Assembly (NCBI GenBank): GCA_905182985.1 | Contig: CAJJDN010000044.1 | Location: 84,708-148,707, forward strand | DNA from: Paramecium sonneborni | Lineage: Eukaryota; Ciliophora; Oligohymenophorea; Peniculida; Parameciidae | Reading direction: 5' to 3' | DNA length: 64,000 bases | In this document: piece after piece, positions 23,644 through 35,911 of the stretch | Position numbering within the stretch: position 1 is the stretch's first letter | How the letters are laid out: every line of letters starts with the position of its first letter | Position numbers and translations under genes: made by a program | The notes under the pieces: generated by a model | Database searches by the model: none | What the model saw: the letters and a program-made list of their open reading frames with translations, nothing else | What the model was told of the DNA's origin: nothing

Positions 23644-25603
23644 ATGCTATCAAGTTATTGCAAATAATGTGGTAATCTTCACGAAGATTAGGAATGTGCA
23701 GTAAACTCTACAGTGATAGAATGGAAATATGAAGGTAATGTAGTAATACTGTATGGATCATGGAGTCATTTTTAAGTAGGGTATCCAATGATGAAATCAA
23801 AGTAGCCTCCTTTGTAAATTATATTGTAATACAATAGTTTCTTATAAGCAGAGATTAATCCACCATTACCTCCAGGTGTACATTAATATAAATTTAATGT
23901 TGATGGTGTTTGGAAGCATGATCCAAATACAGATGTTATTGATAATAATTTTGGGACTTATAATAATTGGGTATTAAGATAACATAATTAATTTATAGTT
24001 AGAGGTTGTTCCAAGAAAGTTGATTTAAGTTGACAGTTCTGATGATCAAGAGCCACATTCAGATGAAGATTTTAAATTTAGATAAAACTATAAAGTAAAG
24101 AGAAGCTTATGAATTATAGTAAGACTTAATGAAAGTAAAGGTGCGTACATATCTTGATTGGAATGAAATGTTTGTTATGGGTTCTTGGGATGAATGGAAA
24201 CAACCAATTAAATTAAATAGGAAATTTTTAGGTTTCGCTAAAAAATACATTAATTATGCATATTTACATCTTGCTCCTGGTTCATATTAATATAAATTTC
24301 TTATTGCTGGATAATATGTTTATGATGAAACCTTACCTACAATAGATAATAATTACTCATCTAAAAATAATATACTTCATGTGAATAGGAAATAATAGCA
24401 TTATCATCCATAAAATTATGACAATGTTTATTTTACACAATATTAAATACAAAAGAAATATGAAAGAATTCATGGTTTGACTATGACAGGAATTGGAAAT
24501 GAATTTTATATCTTTGGTGGAAGAGGAACAGGTCATAACTTTAAAAACGATCTTCATATTCTTAATCCTAGAACTAAAGAACTCAGAATTATAGAAGATA
24601 CTAAAGGACCTATTCCAGATCCAAGAGCATTTCATAAGTATCTAAAATATAATATACATCTAGTGCAATTAAATATGGCAATAAAATAATCTATTATGGA
24701 GGACTCAACTCTGATAAAATCTTTGATGATTATTATGTTTATAACACTACATCTAAAACATGGATTCAAAGCAAACCAAAAGGATAATTACCTTCTCCTA
24801 GAGAGAAAGCTTCTCTTACTTTGCTATCCAATTATCAATCACTTATATACTTTGGTGGATATTATTGTAGTCATGATCTTGAAGTCTAAAAAATTTATAA
24901 TGATCTTTATTGCCTTGATTTAACTACAATGATGTGGACACAGTATTTATTATTATTATTATAAATAGTTATGATCTTGATGAACATGCTCTTAAACCAC
25001 CTCCTAGATCTGCACATTCAGCTACTTAAATTAAAGATAAACTTTATGTATTTGGAGGATAATCTTTACCTGAAGGACATTATACCCCAAATTTTAATGA
25101 TTTATGGATTTTAGATTTCTCAAAAGAAGCTAGTTGGGCTAACTTAACTCCAATTATGAAAGGAGAACCACCATCTCCAAGACATGGACATTTGGGAAGT
25201 GCTTTAGCTGGTCATTTATTTATCTATGGTGGAAGAGGTGAACATTCAAATGACATTCTCGGAGATCTCTATCATTTCAATCCAGAAACCTTGCTTTGGT
25301 ATTTTATTTTATCTAACATTTAAGGACAAAACCTAAAATACATGGAACTATCCCGATTCCAAGATGTTATTGTGCTGCAGATACAATGGGTAATGGAAAT
25401 GAATTATGGATAATTGGAGGACACAAGGGAAATATGATTTTCAATTAATAGTAATTATTAATCTCATTTTCCTTAGAAACCAAACTCATGTCTATGTCAT
25501 GTCGTTTGAAGAAAGAGATGATGATGACATCTTTGGATCTCCTAAAGTTGTAGGTAGAAAACCAGAATTTGTTATGGATATTGTCAAAGCAATAACTAAA
25601 TGA
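23644..25603 (+). CDS. double carbohydrate-binding domain plus Kelch protein
   Basis: A 592-residue model with seven introns (24, 28, 25, 26, 26, 26, 26 nt). A short Cys-containing N-terminus (SSYCKQCGNLHEDQEC) precedes two AMPK-beta-type glycogen-binding domains: one at about residues 20-110 (VVILYGSWSHFQ, VHQYKFNVDGVWKHDP) and one at about 155-260 (MFVMGSWDEWKQ, GSYQYKFLIAGQYVYDE). Kelch repeats then fill the C-terminal half (EFYIFGGRGTGHNFKNDL, KLYVFGGQSLPEGHY, HLFIYGGRGEHSNDI, ELWIIGGHKG), enough for a beta-propeller. It probably links glycogen or starch to a partner protein. No phosphatase domain (as in laforin) is present. Confidence 0.88.
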
Positions 25604-25685
25604 TGAACAATTTTTTATTATATTTATCATGCTAAATAATCCGTATTTATTATTTATATCATTATAAAAATATAATCTACAACAA

Positions 25686-26989
25686 TCACTACTACTACGT
25701 TTCATTTATTTTATTATCCTATTTACTTTTTATTTCCATCAACTTTTTCTTTTATTTCTTTTCTCTTTTTATTTCTTTCTTAATATATTTCTCTTCTCTG
25801 TAATCATCTATTATACCAATAACTCTAGACTTCTTTTCCTCTATTTACATTACAGCGAAACCTACTTCCTCTATATCATCATCTTCATCACTTTACTTTC
25901 TTCTCTCCTTCTTTCTACTCTCTTAAACTTAAAAAAATACCTTTACAACTTCTTCAATTCTGTTACCACTTCATTTGGATCAAACTCTTCCATATCCACG
26001 CTATCTGAATCATTTATAAATGAATCATTCAAATCATAATCATCATTTACTTAATTCTTTTACTTATTCTATTTCTAAATACTTAAATCTTTTATCTAAG
26101 GTTTTATTGAAAAGGGTTTTTATTTTTAATTTTACAACTCTTTTATTTTATCCTTTTTTAAAGAATTATTCATCTATTTATTCTATTCCTTCATCTTCTA
26201 TTATTCTTACTTCTGTTTCTCTTTATTATTTTGTTTCTTCTTATTTTAATTAGTTGAATTTAATAATTCTATTAATTTTTGATTTCCTACATCTTTACTA
26301 CTACTTATTAGTTACTATCCTACCATTTAAGATTAAATCTTCTTTGATTAATCTATTTACTACTTCTGTGTCACCTCTTACTTCTAATCTTTCTTTATTG
26401 CATCTTACTTTTATATATTATTCTGAGGATTTTTCTTTTAAATTATTATATCATTAAAATTCTCTTTTATTTCTTATTCATCTTTTTAAATTACCCCTTC
26501 TATCTTCGTTACAGACCTATTTATTTTCAAAGGCTAATAAGAAGAATCTTTATCTTCTTTCTATTTTGTTACTTATTGTATAGAAGTGGAATTATTAATT
26601 TTAATATGCTTTTTTATTTTTTCAAATTTGCTTATATCTGATTATTGATGATGTTTATTATCATCTTTTTATTTTTAAACAAGGTCTTTTATTTATTTTT
26701 TCTATTCATCATTTTTCTTAATTATCACATTATTATTTTGCTTCGACCCATTGTGGTCTTTTATTTTTAATTCAGGAATACCTTTTTATGAACTTTTATT
26801 AATTGTATTAGATTTTATGTTTTTATCATTTTTAGTTTTTGATTATTATAGTATTGCTTATAATTTTAAAAAGTTCTTCTACTCTTCATCATTATTACTC
26901 TTAAGTGAATTATTCATTTAATTCTAATTTAGTTTATTCTAAGAAGAATCACCTTATGTTATCTTACTAATTTTATTGATCTCTATCAT
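25686..26989 (-). CDS. SPT2-type histone chaperone
   Basis: A 425-residue model with one 26-nt intron. Most of the protein is Lys/Gln/Asn-rich and disordered. The C-terminus has the SPT2 signature: an acidic block (DDYDLNDSFINDSDSVDMEE), a basic linker, then SDEDDDIEEVGFAVMQIEEK and VIGIIDDYREEKYIKKE, the helix pair that binds histone H3-H4 in SPT2. This suggests a role in nucleosome handling during transcription. I start at the ATG at 26989; an in-frame ATG at 26916 is the alternative. The first start leaves only 16 bp to the divergent YJU2 start codon. The assignment rests on the C-terminal domain. Confidence 0.75.
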
Positions 26990-27005
26990 TAATTATTATT
27001 ATTTA

Positions 27006-27918
27006 ATGGCAGAAAGAAAAGTTTTAGTTAAATATTATCCTCCTGATTTTGATCCAAAGTTATTACCAAATAATCATCGTCCAAAAGGTAAATAAGATAA
27101 TGTTCGAAATATGCTTCCAATGACTGTTAAATGTAATCATTGTGGTAATTATCTCTATATTGGAACTAAATTCAATATGAGAAAAGAGACTGTATGGACA
27201 GAAAACTATTTGGGAATTCTAATTCATAGATTTTACTTTAAATGCACGTATTCAATTAGAATTCTATATTAGTTATTGTTATGCTGAAATTACATTTAAA
27301 ACTGATCCTAGAAATCATGATTATATTGTTGAGGGCGGAGGAACTAGAAATTATGATCCATATAGAGATGCAAAAGCAGCTGAAGAAGTTCTTAAATAAA
27401 TGAGAGCCAATGAAGAATAAGGAGATTCCATGAAATTTTTAGAAAATAAAACACATGATTCAAAAAAAGAAATGGACATTCTTGATGCTATTGATGATAC
27501 TCATTAACTCAATAAAAGATAAACTTAATTTACTCCTGATATGTTACTTAAATAACTCTTTTATGATTTAGATGCTCTTGAATTATAAGAAGAATGGGAA
27601 AAATCAAAAGAATATAAAGAATAATTCAAAGTTAAGCGATTGTCTGATACTAATGATAAAGAGTAATTTTAATAATTCATTATTAGTGATAAAACTATGC
27701 AAAGTGTTACTTAGCATCTTAAATAAGTTGTTGTCTAATCATAACCAAAATAAATTCAATCTATTGTCAAACCTAAATTTGTTAAAAAATAGATTTGTCT
27801 TGAAAAAGATGGAGAAAAAATTGGATTAATCAAATAAGAAGAAAAAGATGATTAAACTGTTAAATAGGAAACCTAATATAAGACTTCCTCATTGGTAGAT
27901 GATGATTATTAAGATTGA
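27006..27918 (+). CDS. YJU2: pre-mRNA splicing factor YJU2 (CCDC94)
   Basis: A 295-residue protein with one 25-nt intron inside the zinc-binding region. The N-terminus MAERKVLVKYYPPDFDPKLL is diagnostic of YJU2/CCDC94. Two CxxC pairs follow: CNHC in TVKCNHCGNYLYIGTKFN, and CTYC formed across the splice in FYFKCTYCYAEITFKTDP. The EGGGTRNYD segment is also typical. YJU2 joins the spliceosome with the Prp19 complex and promotes branching, the first splicing step. The C-terminal half is charged and Gln-rich. In a genome full of 25-nt introns a core branching factor is expected. Confidence 0.95.
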
Positions 27919-28575
27919 TTATCGAATTATATATTATACATCATTATTATATATGAATATTAAACTATAAGAATTACTTTAATCATCTTTCAAATAGATG
28001 ATCTATGCCATTCAGAAATTTATTTTTAAAATTTTTTATATTTTAAATGGTAATTTTTTAATTATAAAAATATAATAGTAAAGAATTCTCTAGAAAATGT
28101 AGAGTTCTAAGTTTCTCTAATACTTTTAATTAATATTACTTGAAATCCTTGAAAAGTTAAAATTAGGTATTGATCTCTCTGAGATAATTATTGAAATAAA
28201 TTGTCAAAAAACGTATGCATCATTTTCAATATATATCAATTTATGATGAATAACAGAGAACTAATATAGTTTCTTGGAGTTCATAATAGATAATGATAAG
28301 GATTCAAGGAATAAATGTTCTTATTCTTTTGGATTCAAATATTAGAAGGATCTTTGAATTACAAAAAAAGTTTGTATTATGATTAAGTAGAGCTTAGAGT
28401 TATTCATTGAATATTAAAATAGATAATTTATAATCTATTGATTCTTCTTCATAAGGAATAATTTGTTTGAAGTTTTTTAGAAAGATTTTGAAGAATGTTT
28501 TTGAGTTTATGTTTTATTATAATCAGTCAAAAACAAGGTGATGCCTCCTTAGCATTTTCCCTGTCATAATTGGTT
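27919..28575 (+). other. intergenic region with a possible plus-strand relic
   Basis: AT-rich DNA. From an ATG at 28097 the plus strand encodes helix-like peptides (for example KFLQYFQLILLEILEKLKLG, later QYSFLEFIIDNDKDSRNKC) broken by TGA codons and one frame change up to about 28500. I recognise no family. It may be a small decayed gene. Confidence 0.3.
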
Positions 28576-28788
28576 TCAATCAAGTGAATTAAGGAATTCT
28601 TCTAAATCTTTTGTATCATCAACAAGGCTATCCAAACCCATAAAATTCTTAATCATAGGATTTTGAGCTTCAGCTCTAAGAGATTCAATAAAACTAAGAT
28701 CATCATCAACAGAACAATCTGATCTAGTACTCTCTATTCTTTGAAGTATAGGTTAAGATATGGTAATTGGTTTATGAATTCTTTACAT
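28576..28788 (-). CDS. unrecognised 70-residue protein
   Basis: Short intronless frame starting MQRIHKPITISQPILQRIES and ending EEFLNSLD. The composition is balanced and acidic, with DCSVDDDLSFIESL resembling short helical interaction motifs. It is too short for confident assignment. The balanced codon use stands out from the surrounding AT-rich DNA and supports a real gene. Confidence 0.5.
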
Positions 28789-29041
28789 ATAATAATAATT
28801 TAATAATCATTAGTTATGTGTATTCATTGACATATTATAAGATTATATTTACACAAATATTTATTTATACCTTCATTATTTAAACCTTAGATTATAAGTT
28901 CCCTTCTAAGAGTTACCTTAAATATTTTTATATTTAAAATTACTGAATCCAAATTTGGAATACAATTATAAAAATAACATAACCAAAATAGGAAACATTA
29001 TTTAAAATGAATTAAATCTTTTAATATGTTTCTAATGATAT

Positions 29042-29967
29042 TCATTACTGTTAATCATATCTAACTCTCCTCTCTATTTCCATTAAGACTTCCTCTTCAG
29101 AAGCACCATCCTTTAAGAAATCATGTTCTACTAATTAATCTAAGGATATCCTTCTATCAGGATCACTTTCTAACATAGACATTATTAAATTCTTAAATTC
29201 TTTAGAAAATTGTAATTATCTAAAACTTTCGCATTTATTCCAAAATATATCAAATTGTTTATTAAATATTAATGCCCACCAACCATCTCTTGAATTTGGA
29301 TCATTTGTTTAAAATGGTGGGAATCCCATAGCAATTATAAATAATACTACTCCTAATGCAAATATATCACATTTAAATAAATTCATTGCTTAATTTACAT
29401 ATAATTCAGGTGCAGTATAACCAGGAGTTCCTCCAACAGGTCTTAAATTTTAATTTGATAATCTTGCAAATCCAAAATCACACAGTTTTAAATTATAATC
29501 AGCAGCAATCAAAATATTTTCTGGTTTTATATCACAATGAGCTATTCCAGCCTTATGAAGAGTTCCTAAAACTTTTATTAGAGAAACAGCTAAAGTTTTT
29601 GCTAATGGAAATGAAAAAGGACCTTTTTTTAAGATCTTTAAAAAGGAGTCATTAGGCATATACTCCAAAAGAACACAAGTATAATCCTCACTATGCCCCT
29701 TCAATAAAACTGTTCCAGGATTATCAATGCATTTTAGTATTTGAATTTCGTTCGCTAAATAAAATGTAAAAAAACCTAGAGATTTATGATATGATCTTGT
29801 GATAAATTAGTTAAAACTTTCAAAGCAAAAATTTCTCCTGTTTTCTTGTGCATTGCTAAATACACTCTTGCATCATGGCCTTAACCTAATGGAGGATTTA
29901 AATTCACTACAAAACATTTTTAGAAATCATGTTAAGTAAAAACAAAAACTTTGTTTCCTATTTACAT
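29042..29967 (-). pseudogene. protein kinase with an apparent 1-nt frameshift
   Basis: A full kinase domain is readable. It has a glycine loop in LGQGHDARVYLA, the Lys in FALKVL, HCDIKPEN (Cys replaces Arg of HRD), LCDFGFA, APELY and GWWALIFNKQFDIFW, with a short tail ending RRVRYDQQQ. The exon carrying the glycine loop and Lys (29776-29967) and the rest (29042-29754) are in frames that the only good intron between them (21 nt, 29755-29775) does not reconcile. One base is gained or lost, so the locus is either a recent pseudogene or an assembly error. Apart from this, no TGA interrupts it. The type resembles calcium- or stress-regulated Ser/Thr kinases. Confidence 0.65.
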
Positions 29968-30398
29968 TATTTATTATCTAAATAATCTTATTAATGATTT
30001 TCAAAATTATATCAATTATACTTCTATAAACATTCAATTCAAACTTTAAATAAAATTTTATTAGTTCATCATTATCTTTTTTAAATAAGTCATTATAATA
30101 TCAATAATTTAAAATAAAATTTCTTGCTAATCTAAAAAATAATTTTTAATTATTAATTACTCTTTTCTTCCCTCATTTAAATTATTTTTTCATTATTTAA
30201 ATTATCAAAAACTTAAAAATTATATAATTAACAAATTTAGGATGGCCTCATAAAATATTATTAATCATGTAGTTATAAGGCTTTATTAAAATTTTACCAA
30301 AAATTTTTTAAATTTAATCTATATGAATATATTTTAATGATAAAGGATTGAAGATATATCTTAAAAATGATGTTAAAGTTATATTAGGATTTCTTTAA
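29968..30398. other. AT-rich intergenic DNA
   Basis: About 430 bp, mostly T/A runs, between the kinase start and the 3' end of the minus-strand open region below. No gene seen. Confidence 0.55.
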
Positions 30399-31034
30399 TC
30401 AACTACTAATTTTCTACATTTTAATACTTTGGTAAATGAGCATCAACTCAACTATTTAAATTTTATAATTGGGATACCTATTTTTTAATTTTTAAGAAAT
30501 ATCAATGATTTTCTTCTTCTCATTCAGAAATCTTTCAATTATTTTATTTATACCAATGAATTTTGTATTTTGACTATAAATAAAAAACTCTATAAACATA
30601 TCATCTTCATCTTAAATATATTGAGTAATCTTAGTAGGTTAGGTTATTTCATTTTTTTAAAGGATCCCATTCAACTAATTTGAGGAATAAACTATTAATA
30701 TTAAATAAAAAAAGAGTTAATTTTTATTATTGAAAAGATTGTCTCTAGTGTATTAATTCACATTTGTTTTTATATAATTATTTACTCTAAATTTATAAAT
30801 GATAAAGACTTAAATTCTAAATAAATTTAATATAGATTTTATATCATCTGATTTATTAAGAGCTTTCCTCCTTTATTTAACACCTATCTAAAGATTTCTG
30901 ATTTATTCTTTTTAGTAATTACAATCATTATTGGACTTATTAATGATTTTTTAAGGTTATTTGTTAATTATTGTATTATTTTAAATGAATCATTCTGTTT
31001 TTTATGCTGTTACTTAATCTAAAAAATCATTCAT
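30399..31034 (-). pseudogene. doubtful minus-strand gene or relic with early TGA
   Basis: From an ATG at 31034 the frame meets TGA at 30990-30992, then stays open for 196 codons to 30399. The downstream part reads like protein (QIGVKQRRKALNKSDDIKSI, QDEDDMFIEFFIYSQN, IIERFLNEKKKIIDIS) with a reasonable mix of charged and hydrophobic residues. No family is recognised, and no standard intron removes the TGA. It could be a decayed gene or a gene whose first exon I have mis-modelled. Confidence 0.33.
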
Positions 31035-31612
31035 TTTCATATTCTACTTTTAGTAGAAATATTTATTTTAAATAATTAGAGTTAATTAAGAATTATTATA
31101 TCTAAGCAAAGGGGAATTAGAGAAGGAAAATTTAAGATATAAGGCTTTGTACAAAGAAGAACATTAAGTGTTGGTAAAAACAATATTTAAAAATGGAGGA
31201 ACATTCTCATATAATTAAGTAATCATAAAAAGTAAAAAGATAGGATGATATATTTATATAAGAATCTCTCCATGAAATTTATGCTCTCTTAAGTATTAAT
31301 ATTTAGGAATTCAAATATATTTTTATAAGATAAAGTTCTTTTATTTTGTCATAGTAGTTGTGTATAGAGTTATAAATTATTTCAAGTTGAACCAATAAAT
31401 TTGAAGTAGATAGTATTTATATAACTTAACTATTGAGTGATTTAAACTAAAAATGGAATATGAATATAAATAGAAAAACGATAATATTATAACGTGGTTG
31501 TTTAATTTAGATTATATATTTCTATAAAATATATATTATAATTGAGTATTATACTAAATCAAAAAAAAATTAAAAATTTTTGGAATGAATACAAAAAGAT
31601 ATAAGTTAAAAC
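31035..31612. other. intergenic region
   Basis: About 580 bp of AT-rich DNA. Plus-strand peptides near 31110-31290 look faintly protein-like but are broken by TGA in every frame; no call made. Confidence 0.45.
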
Positions 31613-32689
31613 TCAGGAAAGTTTATGAGTGCTTAAAATCTATTTAGCAACATTTTTTGATCCAAAGCATTTCTGTTAGGAAGTATTTAAAGGAGATGTT
31701 ATTGGTGATCCAAAAGGGGAACCAATGACAGTTCTTAATGGTGATCCTAATGGAGAACCTAATAAAGGTATTTTTCGAGGAGATCCTAATTTATCTGTTA
31801 ATCCTGAAAGACTTCTACAAGTATTTACTATTAGCCCGTTATTTCTCTAAAATTTTTTGACCCATTAACTGGATAACACTTCTGAAGTTGAAGGTCTTTT
31901 ATAAGTATCAACTTCTAACATTTGTTTCATTAATGATTTACATTCTTTACTTATACCATTTCGAATAAAAATTAGTCCATTTTATGGAAAATCATTATGT
32001 AGCATTTCCTTAAATGATAAAAATGTATAAATTACATATAGTACTATTCCTAAACTCCAAATATCTAATTTTTCATTTTAGAATCCATTTTGAATAACTT
32101 CTGGAGGCATATATTCTAAAGTACCACAAATTTAAGGAGCAACATATCCCATTTAAAGTGATGTACTCCATGTAAAATCTGCTAATTTGATTTGGTCTTC
32201 TTAATTTATTAGTAGGTTTGATAACTACTATATAAAAATATCTTACTTTTATGTCTCGATGTAAGACATTCTTTTAATGTAAATATTATACAGCCTATAC
32301 TATTTGAATGAAATATTTATAAGCTTTATCTTCTCTAAGTGGTCCACTTAATTGAATTTTTGTAAATAGACAACCTCCATTACAATATTCAAGTAACATA
32401 TATAAATATTCGTTATCTTCAAAAGCATCAATCATCGTAACAATGTTAGGATGATACAAATTTGATTAGATGTTTATTTCATTTCTTAAGTTCACTATGT
32501 CTATTTAACTGAGGGATTTCTTGCTTATCTTAAATAATTAATTTGTTTTCTTACTATCTTAGCAGCTAGTTGATTACCAAAATTTATATCCTATGCCAAT
32601 AATACAACACCATAAGCCCCTTTTCCTAATACCTTATCATATATTATATAAGTAGATTTTGTCCCTTTAACTTAAAATTATTAACTCAT
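31613..32689 (-). CDS. Aurora-like protein kinase with DFT in place of DFG
   Basis: A 333-residue protein, three introns (26, 22, 27 nt). The kinase core is complete: glycine loop GKGAYG (22-27), Lys44, Glu62, HRDIKLSN (135-142) and CGTLEYMPPEV. The activation segment begins LADFTWS (153-159), where Aurora kinases have ADFGWS, so Gly157 is replaced by Thr. The 22-nt intron falls exactly inside HRDIK. After the domain, the tail carries short GSP repeats (GSPLGSPL, GSPFGSPITSP), plausible phosphorylation sites. The Aurora-like reading rests on the activation segment and PPEV; CDPK- or PLK-type relatives cannot be excluded. Its 3' neighbour is non-coding. Confidence 0.88.
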
Positions 32690-32955
32690 ATTAATGAATT
32701 TTATCTTAAACTTCTCACTTTAGAATAACACAAAAAAAATGTGCGTTTTTCGTTAAATTAGAATATTAATTATTTTGATATACTTTATTAAAATTGTGTA
32801 CTTTTAATTTTCAGTTTTCTATTTGATAATTTCTTAGTTTTGACCAACACAACTGCCATTTAACAGCCACAGACAAATCTTAAATTTATTTCATAATTAA
32901 GTTTTATCTTTCAATTTTTTATAATTAGTTTAAAATTATTTATTATATATCAAAT

Positions 32956-34445
32956 TCAACTTTATTAATTTGTTAAAATAAATGCATCAACTATCTTTTT
33001 TAGCAATTCATTTTAAAGTTCAATTTTCTTTATTTTTGGGCTCAAATTTGTTTCATATTTAATCTTTAATAAATGTTAGTAATTTTATTAAATTTAATTA
33101 TTTTCTCTTTTAAGGTCATAATTCAGTTATTCATAATTCTTTAAATCTGTCATTAAATTTTCAATTATTTAATTATATTATTCTTTATCTGCTAAATATT
33201 ATTCTTCAATTTAAGCCTAATAAACAGGATTTCCTTATATTAGATCAGAAAAATTCTTTTCTAAATTTTGAGTCTTCAGTTGACTATCCTAAAGTTCCTG
33301 AGCTAATATTTATTTAGATGATTGAGAATGAAATGAAATAATCTTTGATCGAGCAGTTAATTCATATTACATTTTTTAATTTTGCTTCTATATTTCATCT
33401 ATCTCTAATTTAAGTTTTTTTATTTCTTAATCTTTTTATTCTAACTTTTCATAATATTATTTCTCTTAAAAAGATTTTTCAATTTCTAATCTTACCACAT
33501 CGGTTCTTTGAGCCTATAATTATTAATTTAATTCCCTTAATTTTTCTGTATATAGAAATACTTTATTTTCTAATGTCTAAATATTATTATAATTTTCTTT
33601 ATCTTAAAATATATTATTCATTTGTTTTTTTGAAAAAATCTTACGTAATTCTTCCAATTCACGCTCTTATTCCTCTATCACACTATGTTATCTAAATAAT
33701 TTTCTTATGAATTTACCTTTATAAATATTACAACAACTAACTTTGATCAGGATTAGATTGCTTTTACATATGAATTTAATTTAAATTGATTTTTAAATCA
33801 GCATTGATTATATTTAATTGATCAATTTCTCCAATTAATTCTTCAATTTCTTAAATTAAATATTAAACAAATTTACATTTCTTGAGTATTTTATTTTCTT
33901 CCTCTTTTGCAATGATTGATTTTTTAAGGTTTTCTTCTGCTTTTTGAAATTATGGTGTAATTTATTCCAATTATTCCTTGGTTTATTTATACTTTTCTTC
34001 AACATGTTCGATTAATTAGAGAAGTTCATATTTAGAAAAGCTTAATTGCATAATTTGATTATCTGCAAGATTTATTTATTTAAATATCTAATATTGATCC
34101 TATTCATCAATTTATAAAGTCAGTTATTCTATTTCTGGAATATCCCTACATACCTTTTGAATTATAAATTAGAAATACTAAAAATATAAACTTCAATAAT
34201 TCATTAATGCTTGAATCATCAAAGTTTTTTAGAATTGAGATTAGCTTTTAGAATAATTCAATTATTGATTAAATTTGTTGCCTTTAAAATATATCACCTT
34301 CCTAATTAATGCTATCAATCTAAAAGCCACAAATAACATCCAAAACTTCACTAACAAATGCAAGCCAATTAGATTAATCTAATACAATAGCTTAATCTCT
34401 TTTTAATAATAATTGGAACCAAGTATAAAAACATTTCTAATTCAT
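32956..34445 (-). CDS. coiled-coil protein, possibly HOOK-like
   Basis: A 479-residue model with two 25-nt introns. The first about 130 residues are globular and helical (FYTWFQLLLKRDQAIVLDQS, then LKFIFLVCRDIPEIEQLTLQ). The rest is almost continuous heptad coiled coil rich in Glu, Gln, Lys and Leu (for example EKYKQTKEQLEQI, KLKLEIDEIQKQNQK). A small N-terminal helical domain before a long coiled coil is the layout of HOOK-type dynein adaptors, but I cannot confirm the conserved HOOK residues. It more safely counts as a cytoskeletal or scaffold protein. Confidence 0.75.
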
Positions 34446-34722
34446 TTTTCGAACTAGAATTTTTTAAATTATTATTAATTAAACATTTTAATATTATCTA
34501 AATATTCATTAATTATAATCTTCTATTTTCTAATTTCTATATAAATTTAACAAATCAATTTTTGGGAGAATGGAAGATCTTTATAAATATTTGATTTGAT
34601 ATTTTTTATGATTATTTATTTTATTTATCATAGAAGAATTTTTATAGAAATTATGAAATTTATTTTATATGCTTATTAAATTATTTGTTTGTTTTAAATA
34701 GTTACATAAATATGATATAAAT

Positions 34723-35709
34723 TCAAACTTATATCGAATCTTTTGATTTTGCTTAAGATTTATCTAAAATTATTAATAAATCATTATTATCTTATCCTTA
34801 ACATTATACTTAAGGGATAAAACCAAAAGCAAAAGGTATCACCCAACAGGGAGTCATCTATATTATTCCATAAACTAAAATTAAAAAGTTTTCCCCATTA
34901 TTATTTTTTTAATGTTCGCATATCACTCTTTTGAATATTAAAACAGCAATTAATATAAATGATATATAAAATAGAATAGTGATTAGCATTAGCCAGAGTA
35001 CAATTATTATTTGTTTTTTTGTCTAAATCAATTCTCTTGGCTCTAAAATAGTAGCTCTTGGATTACACATAGACAAGTTTGCGTATGAATCATAGACACT
35101 TAAATTATATTTAATTAATACGCTTTCGGATTCATAGTTTTACATTAAATGTATTAACTCACTTTTTGCAATTTATTGAGCAATTAAATTCCAAAATAAG
35201 TTGTAATCGTTGTTGATGTAATCTACTAAACTATAATTAAAATTATACTAAGATAGTAGTAACTAATTTTTTTGAATTAACAATTACCTATCACATGAAT
35301 CATGAGTTGATAAAATTAAAGCTAGTATTTAAAAGATTAAAATAATTCCATAAAAAATAAATTGTAGAATTTTAAAGATTTTATAACTTTTCAAAAAAAG
35401 TGCTCCACTCTTCACCTTATAGCATAGTTAAGCAAATAAAAAGGATATTGAAGTAAAAATAAGGATTTAAAAATAGAGTGTTATTATTTGTAGTTTGTTA
35501 TTTTCAATAAAAGCATATTAAATAATATGTAATAGAGATTATATTATGCATAAAATCATAGGATTTAATTCTTAAATACTAGTTGAAGACTTCAGTAATC
35601 TGCTGATAGCTTAAATAGCTATTAATGTAATTATAAGAGCATATCCAACTAAAATTGAATAACATATGCATGAAATATTTGATTATTAACATTAATATAT
35701 TAAATTCAT
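34723..35709 (-). CDS. four-transmembrane-segment membrane protein
   Basis: Intronless, 328 residues, start MNLIYQCQQSNISC. Four hydrophobic segments are visible: about residues 15-40 (VGYALIITLIAIQ), 70-95 (LQIITLYFQILIFTSISFLF), 110-130 (LQFIFYGIILIFQILALIL) and 230-255 (IIIVLWLMLITILFYISFIL). A loop of about 100 residues separates the third and fourth. This is a tetraspan arrangement, but the CCG motif of tetraspanins is absent. No transporter or channel signature is seen. Function unknown. Confidence 0.72.
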
Positions 35710-35911
35710 AATATTAAATTAATAATAATATATTGTGAAATATGAGTGATACTTTTGTATATAATAAATTTAGAGTTGATGCAAAAATCTAAAATAATAA
35801 AGATAAATGAATAATTAGATGGTATTTAGTTGATAATTGAATCTAGTGTTGATTTAGTTTTAAGATTGATTGATTAATTAAATTCTTTATTAATATACTA
35901 GATAATATATT

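Noticed and set aside
20249..25603. Cullin next to a Kelch protein as a purposeful ubiquitin-ligase cluster
   Set aside because: The Kelch protein has glycogen-binding modules and no BTB domain, a deoxynucleoside kinase lies between, and neighbouring genes here are generally unrelated.
31655..31840. Plus-strand repeat reading GDPNGEP and similar
   Set aside because: It is the antisense of the GSP-rich tail of the Aurora-like kinase, whose minus-strand model is complete and spliced in frame.
34723..35709. Tetraspanin assignment for the four-segment membrane protein
   Set aside because: The large loop lacks the CCG motif and paired cysteines of tetraspanins; only the number of segments fits.
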